Of a stretch of DNA of 64,000 nucleotides, positions 57,903 to 64,000 are shown piece after piece. The notes under the pieces were generated by a model, which did no database searches, was not told the DNA's origin, and was given only the letters and a program-made list of their open reading frames with translations. Within the stretch, counting starts at the first letter, position 1. Each line of letters opens with the position of its first letter. Source of the DNA: Streptomyces roseofulvus (lineage in GTDB: Bacteria > Actinomycetota > Actinomycetes > Streptomycetales > Streptomycetaceae); NCBI RefSeq assembly GCF_039534915.1, contig NZ_BAAAWE010000001.1:558001-622000 (forward strand), read 5' to 3'. The position numbers and the translations under genes are program-made.

Positions 57903-58829
57903 ATGGAAGAGCTTCCCCTGGACCAGGTCCGGACGCTGCTGGCGGTGGTCGACGAGGGCACCTTCGACGCAGCGGCCGCCGCCCTGCACGTGACCCCGTC
58001 CGCCGTCAGCCAGCGCGTCAAGGCGCTGGAGCAGCGCACCGGCCGAGTCCTGCTGATGCGGACCAAGCCGGTGCGTCCCACCGAGTCCGGCGAGGTCGTG
58101 GTGCGGTTCGCCCGCCAGCTGGCCCGGCTGGAGCGGGACGCCCGCGCCGAGCTGGGCCTGGCGGCCGAGCCGGGTCCGGTCCGGATCCCGATCGCGGTGA
58201 ACGCGGACTCCCTGGCCACCTGGTTCCTGCCCGCCCTCACCCGGGTCCCGCAGTCCCCGCCGATCTGCTTCGAGCTCTACCGCGAGGACGAGTCCCACAC
58301 CACCGCCCTGCTGCGCGAGGGGCAGGTCATGGCGGCCGTCACGTCCTCCCCCGACCCGGTGGCCGGCTGCACGGTGCGGCGGCTGGGCCTGGCCCGCTAC
58401 CGGGCGGCGGCCACGCCCGCCTTCGCCGCCGCCCACCTCGCCGGACCCCTGCCGGAGGCGCTGCGCGAGGCCCCGACGGTGGTCTTCGACCGGCGCGACC
58501 GCCTCCAGGACGCCTTCGTGCAGTCGCTCACCGGGGGCCGCTGGGGCGCGGGACCGGTGCGCCACCTGGTACCCACGTCCGACGGCTTCCGGGACGCGGT
58601 GGCCTTCGGCCTCGGCTGGGGCATGGTCCCCGAGCCACAGGCGGAACCGCTGCTGCGCTCGGGCCGGCTGGTGGAACTGGCACCGGGGCGGCCCATGGAC
58701 GTCCCCCTGTACTGGCAGCAGTGGAAACTGGACTCACCCGCCCTGTCCACCGTGGCCCAGGTCGTGGCGACGGCCGCCGCGGAGGCCCTGCTGAAGGGCC
58801 GGGAAAGCGGTCCGCCCGAGCACCCCTGA
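57903..58829 (+). CDS. LysR-family regulator of the ArgO/LysG type
   Basis: The 308-aa regulator has an N-terminal winged helix (LDQVRTLLAVVDEGTFDAAAAALHVTPSAVSQRVKALEQRTGRVLL) and a LysR effector domain with IPIAVNADSLATWFLPAL, as in ArgP/LysG. It activates the divergent exporter gene when basic amino acids are high. A dyad of CTTAGG/CCTTAG type lies in the intergenic region near 57880-57895, a likely binding site. Confidence 0.92.
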   Translation: MEELPLDQVRTLLAVVDEGTFDAAAAALHVTPSAVSQRVKALEQRTGRVLLMRTKPVRPTESGEVVVRFARQLARLERDARAELGLAAEPGPVRIPIAVNADSLATWFLPALTRVPQSPPICFELYREDESHTTALLREGQVMAAVTSSPDPVAGCTVRRLGLARYRAAATPAFAAAHLAGPLPEALREAPTVVFDRRDRLQDAFVQSLTGGRWGAGPVRHLVPTSDGFRDAVAFGLGWGMVPEPQAEPLLRSGRLVELAPGRPMDVPLYWQQWKLDSPALSTVAQVVATAAAEALLKGRESGPPEHP

Positions 58830-58970
58830 GGCGGCCGGCCTCGTCCGCACGTACGGGTGGAGCCTCGTTCGGCTCACCCGTCGAGCCGTAGGACGGGTTG
58901 CCTCTTCCCCTGCGCGGGCCGCGGACCATACTGGTCAGGCCCTGATCGCCATCGCCCACCGAACGGTTCC

Positions 58971-60164
58971 ATGGCCAAGAACACGACTGCAGCGACCACC
59001 GTCCCCGACACCGCCTGGGTCGGGCGCGGGCGTCACCTCGGGCCCGAGCCCGAGCAGGACGTCCGGCGCAACCTGATCGCCCTCAAGGCGGCCCGGGTGA
59101 TCGACGACTTCCTGGACCTCGACCCCGTCGAGGCGGCGCGCTCCACCGACCTGTACCCGCGGGACGAGTCCGCCGACCCCGGTCCGGCGGCCCGCCGTCT
59201 CTTCGAGGCCCGCTGGCGCGTGGCCGACGACGTCACGGTGCGGGCCCAACTGACCACGTTCGATCCCGAGTCCCGCGCGATGAAGCGCGAGGGCGTCGTC
59301 TGGGTCCTGGCCGCCGAGGCCGAGCAGGCGTGGGACGCGAACTGGCCCTCGCCGGCCACCGTCTTCTGGCCCGACAGCGAGCAGGTCGCCTGGGACCACG
59401 ACACGGTGCCCGGTCCGCGTCTGCGGGCGGCCAACCACCTGCCGAAGGACGACGACGAGGTGCGCCGCCTGCTGCGGGCCTGTACCCGGCAGAGCTGGTT
59501 CCTCCATGTCGTCGTGCACGAGGCGATGACGCCGGACGCGCTGGGCCGTCGGCCGGTCACGGCGTTCCTGCCGCCGAGCCTGCGCCACCGGGTGGTCGAG
59601 CACCGGGCCACGCCGGAGCAGGCCCTGATCGCCGACTTCGTGCTGAGGCGCGAGCTGGGGGTGGGGCTGCCGCGCGGGGGTGCCGTCGTCCTGCCGACGG
59701 CACCGCGGTCCCCGGACGACGACGCGGAGCGCTTCACAGTCCGCAACGTGTTCCTGGACGGTACGGAGCCCACCGAACTCCTCCGCAAGATCGAGGAGTT
59801 CACGTCCCTGCCGCAGCCCCTGCCGGCCGATGCCGAACAGGCCCTGACCCGGCTGCGCCAAGGCTGGCACCTGCTCACTCCGGCCGAGGAACTGGCCCAC
59901 GCGCAGGCCATGGTCACCCGGTACGCCAGGGCCCTGGAGGCCATGACGACCTCCTGCGACGCGTACCGCGAGGCCGCCGAGGCGGCGCTCGAAGCCCTCG
60001 CCGCGGCGACCGGCGGCGAGGGCGCCCGGCCGGCGTCGCCGGCGGCGGCGGCGAAGCAGGACGACTCGCCCTGGAAGTCCTTCGGCAAGGCCTTCGCCCG
60101 CTTCCGGGGCCCGAGCGCCCCGGCGTCGGACGCGGAGGCCGAGCAGCGGCCGCTGGGCCTGTGA
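58971..60164 (+). CDS. Conserved hypothetical protein, 397 aa
   Basis: I do not recognise a family. The soluble protein has no signal peptide or membrane segment. Its centre has AWDHDTVPGPRLRAANHLPKDDDEVRRLLRACTRQSWFLHVVVHEAMTPD, with several His and Asp residues. A helical stretch (about 300-355) precedes a low-complexity Ala/Gly/Ser tail. The length and codon use are normal for a real gene, and the ATG at 58971 starts a well-behaved reading frame ending at a perfect hairpin. Confidence 0.7.
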   Translation: MAKNTTAATTVPDTAWVGRGRHLGPEPEQDVRRNLIALKAARVIDDFLDLDPVEAARSTDLYPRDESADPGPAARRLFEARWRVADDVTVRAQLTTFDPESRAMKREGVVWVLAAEAEQAWDANWPSPATVFWPDSEQVAWDHDTVPGPRLRAANHLPKDDDEVRRLLRACTRQSWFLHVVVHEAMTPDALGRRPVTAFLPPSLRHRVVEHRATPEQALIADFVLRRELGVGLPRGGAVVLPTAPRSPDDDAERFTVRNVFLDGTEPTELLRKIEEFTSLPQPLPADAEQALTRLRQGWHLLTPAEELAHAQAMVTRYARALEAMTTSCDAYREAAEAALEALAAATGGEGARPASPAAAAKQDDSPWKSFGKAFARFRGPSAPASDAEAEQRPLGL

Positions 60165-60194
60165 GCAGCGTGAAGTAAGCCCTCAGGAGTCGAT

Positions 60195-60230
60195 CGAAGT
60201 GGCCCGCCGCGTACGCGGCGGGCCACTTCG
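60195..60230 (+). terminator. Terminator after the hypothetical gene
   Basis: A perfect 36-bp palindrome (60195-60230) followed by TTTCG. Arms can pair along the whole length apart from a short apical loop. Confidence 0.85.
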
Positions 60231-60253
60231 TTTCGTCCCGCCCCCTGGCTCCC

Positions 60254-60302
60254 TTGACGGCCTCCTCCACCCCCCATATATTTCGTTCGGCCGAACGAAA
60301 TA
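60254..60302 (+). promoter_or_regulatory. Promoter with 24-bp palindromic operator over the -10
   Basis: TTGACG (60254-60259) and TATATT (60277-60282) are 17 bases apart. A perfect 24-bp palindrome (60279-60302, core TTCGTTCGGCCGAACGAA) overlaps the -10 and the start point. This is the layout of a TetR-type repressor site; no TetR gene is visible in the window. Confidence 0.75.
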
Positions 60303-60324
60303 AAAATGGGGGAAGGAGAACGCC

Positions 60325-60822
60325 ATGGACACCTACGAGAGGGAGATCCGCGACCTCTTCGCGGAGTACTGCAGGACCTGGACCGAGGGCGACGCGGTCG
60401 GGTTCGGCCGCCTCTTCACGGAGGACGCCGACTACGTCTCGTACGACGGCAGCTGGGCGGCCGGCGTCACCCGCCTCCAGGACAACCACGACAAACTGTT
60501 CCGCGGTGTGATCGCCGGCTCCGCGATGGTCGGCGAGATCGAGTCGCTGCGCCTCCTCACCGACTCCGTCGCCGTCCTGGTGGGCAACGGTTCGGTGCTC
60601 ATGCCCTGGCGCAGGAGCCTGCCGAAGCGCCGGCTGTCGCGGCAGATCATCGTCTGCGTGCGCACTCCGGAGGGCTGGCGGATCGCGGCGATCCAGAACG
60701 GCCGCCAGCGGCCGGTGACCATCCCGGAGCCCGACTCGATGCCGTCGAGGATGTCGCAGGCCATGACCCGGCTGGCCCGGCGCGCCGGCATCGGCAGGGC
60801 CCGCGAGGTCGCCCTGCCGTGA
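60325..60822 (+). CDS. SgcJ/EcaC-like NTF2-fold protein
   Basis: The 165-aa protein has the SgcJ/EcaC (DUF4440-like) pattern: an N-terminal helix with FAEYCRTWTEGDAVGFGRLFTEDADYVSYDGSWAAG, then beta strands RQIIVCVRTPEGWRIAAIQNGRQRPV, and a basic tail. Members bind or isomerise small molecules, or act in stress tolerance; the reaction is not fixed. It has its own strong promoter under a palindrome, which suggests induction by a ligand. Confidence 0.8.
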   Translation: MDTYEREIRDLFAEYCRTWTEGDAVGFGRLFTEDADYVSYDGSWAAGVTRLQDNHDKLFRGVIAGSAMVGEIESLRLLTDSVAVLVGNGSVLMPWRRSLPKRRLSRQIIVCVRTPEGWRIAAIQNGRQRPVTIPEPDSMPSRMSQAMTRLARRAGIGRAREVALP

Positions 60823-60873
60823 CGCGCCGGTGAGAGCCGGCGGGTCCGGTTGCCGGTCGTCCGTGTCCGGCGG

Positions 60874-61683
60874 TCAGACGCCCTCCTTCTCGAAGGTGCG
60901 GAGCAGGTCGGCGGCGACGCTCACCGCGATGGTCGCGGGTTCCTTGCCGGTGATGCCGGGCAGACCGATCGGGGTCTTGATGCGGTCGACGGCGGCCTCG
61001 TCGTGGCCGCCCTCCGTGAGGAGGCGGGTGCGGAAGCGCGCCCACTTGGCCGCCGACCCGATCAGGCCGATCGTGCCGAGGTGGGGTGCGCGCAGGGCCG
61101 CGTCGCACAGGGCGGCGTCCTCGGCGTGGTCGTGCGTCATGATCAGGACGTGGGTGCCGTCCGGCAGCTGTTCGATGACCTCCTCGGGCAGCAGGGGCGT
61201 GTGGTGCACCCGGATCCGCGCGACGGCGTCCGCGAGGGCGGCGAGCCGCTCCTCGGCGAGGACCTCGGCGCGGCTGTCGACCAGGTGGAGGTCGAGGTCC
61301 TGGCGGGCGAGGACGCGGGCCAGTTCCATCCCGACGTGTCCGACGCCGAAGACGGCCACCGCCCGTACCACCGGGAGGGGTTCGAGCAGCACCGAGACGG
61401 TGCCGCCGCAGCACTGGACGCCGTGGCGGTTGGTCACCTTGTCGTTCAGGGCGAAGTCGAGCATCTCCGGTTCGGCGGCGGACGCGGCGATCAGCTCGCG
61501 GGCCCGGTCGATGGCGACGGCCTCGACGTTGCCGCCGCCGATCGAGCCCCACGTCCCGGTCCGCCCCACGACGAGCTTCGCTCCGGCCTTGCGGGGGGCG
61601 TGGCCGCGTACGGTCGCGACGGTCACGAGCACGCCGGGCTCCCGGCGTGCCCGCAGCCCCGCGACCGCGGTGACCCAGGTCAT
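60874..61683 (-). CDS. xdhC: XdhC, molybdenum-cofactor insertion protein for xanthine dehydrogenase
   Basis: The 269-aa protein has GVLVTVATVRGHAPRKAGAKLVV, GSIGGGNVEA, QCCGGTVSVLLEPL and a Rossmann half with VFGVGHVGMELARVLA and MTHDHAEDAALCDAALR. XdhC binds and sulfurates the molybdenum cofactor and delivers it to xanthine dehydrogenase. I place the start at ATG 61683, one base after the xdhB stop; a GTG at 61692 is an alternative. It is co-oriented with xdhB. Confidence 0.92.
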   Translation of the reverse strand: MTWVTAVAGLRARREPGVLVTVATVRGHAPRKAGAKLVVGRTGTWGSIGGGNVEAVAIDRARELIAASAAEPEMLDFALNDKVTNRHGVQCCGGTVSVLLEPLPVVRAVAVFGVGHVGMELARVLARQDLDLHLVDSRAEVLAEERLAALADAVARIRVHHTPLLPEEVIEQLPDGTHVLIMTHDHAEDAALCDAALRAPHLGTIGLIGSAAKWARFRTRLLTEGGHDEAAVDRIKTPIGLPGITGKEPATIAVSVAADLLRTFEKEGV

Positions 61684-61684
61684 G

Positions 61685-64000
<2,316 letters not shown>

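Overview
The window is high-GC actinobacterial DNA, almost certainly from a Streptomyces chromosome. The evidence is G/C-rich third codon positions, GTG/TTG starts, GTGA/ATGA start-stop overlaps, Cys-anchored binding proteins, CebR-type operator boxes, and DesVII/DesVIII-type sugar-transfer genes. No rRNA, tRNA, CRISPR array or insertion sequence was seen.

Region 1 (1-7990) is the right edge of a natural-product cluster for a molecule carrying an N,N-dimethylamino deoxysugar. It has the first codons of a dTDP-glucose 4,6-dehydratase, a TylM1/DesVI-like N,N-dimethyltransferase, an EryCIII/DesVII-like glycosyltransferase with its EryCII/DesVIII-like heme-less P450 activator, a second glycosyltransferase, a phytanoyl-CoA-type dioxygenase, and two Rieske oxygenase paralogues. 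One of the two has lost its entire [2Fe-2S] motif. No aglycone genes are in view, so the core of the cluster lies to the left.

Region 2 (8000-12770) is ordinary accessory content: a flavodoxin-like protein, an SDR, a YbdK-type ligase, and a DUF2182-DUF1326 pair.

Region 3 (12797-56030) is a plant-biomass island built from three LacI-family circuits. (a) Xylan: one long leftward operon (22482 to 12797) encodes a sugar ABC importer, GH30, GH10, a Gfo/Idh oxidoreductase, a PmoA-like protein, a cupin and a CBM13-GH62 arabinofuranosidase. Facing it rightward are a TTG-started LacI regulator, a GH43 and a GH10-CBM13 xylanase. (b) Arabinose and related sugars: araBAD, a LacI regulator, a ChvE-MmsA-MmsB importer, galactose mutarotase and a YtfQRT-YjfF importer share an operator of the form TTGTKAGCGCTMACAA. 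In three promoters its right half forms the -10 element. A further perfect copy lies inside the signal-peptide codons of the GH30 gene and so links circuits (a) and (b). (c) Cellulose: bglC-cebG-cebF-cebE with a CebR-like regulator, two GH6 enzymes and a GH9-CBM2, with TGGGAGCGCTCCCA-type boxes in front of the key genes. A secreted CBM13 protein without a catalytic domain follows.

Region 4 (57210-64000) is housekeeping: a divergent ArgO-type exporter and LysR regulator, a conserved hypothetical, an SgcJ-like NTF2 protein behind a promoter covered by a 24-bp palindrome, and xdhC plus the molybdenum subunit of xanthine dehydrogenase running off the right edge.

Together, secreted GH10, GH30, GH62, GH43, GH6 and GH9 enzymes would cut xylan, arabinoxylan and cellulose. 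Four ABC importers (two CUT1, two CUT2) would take up oligosaccharides and monosaccharides, and intracellular BglC, AraA/B/D and GalM would feed them into central metabolism. All functions are read from sequence; no database search was possible.
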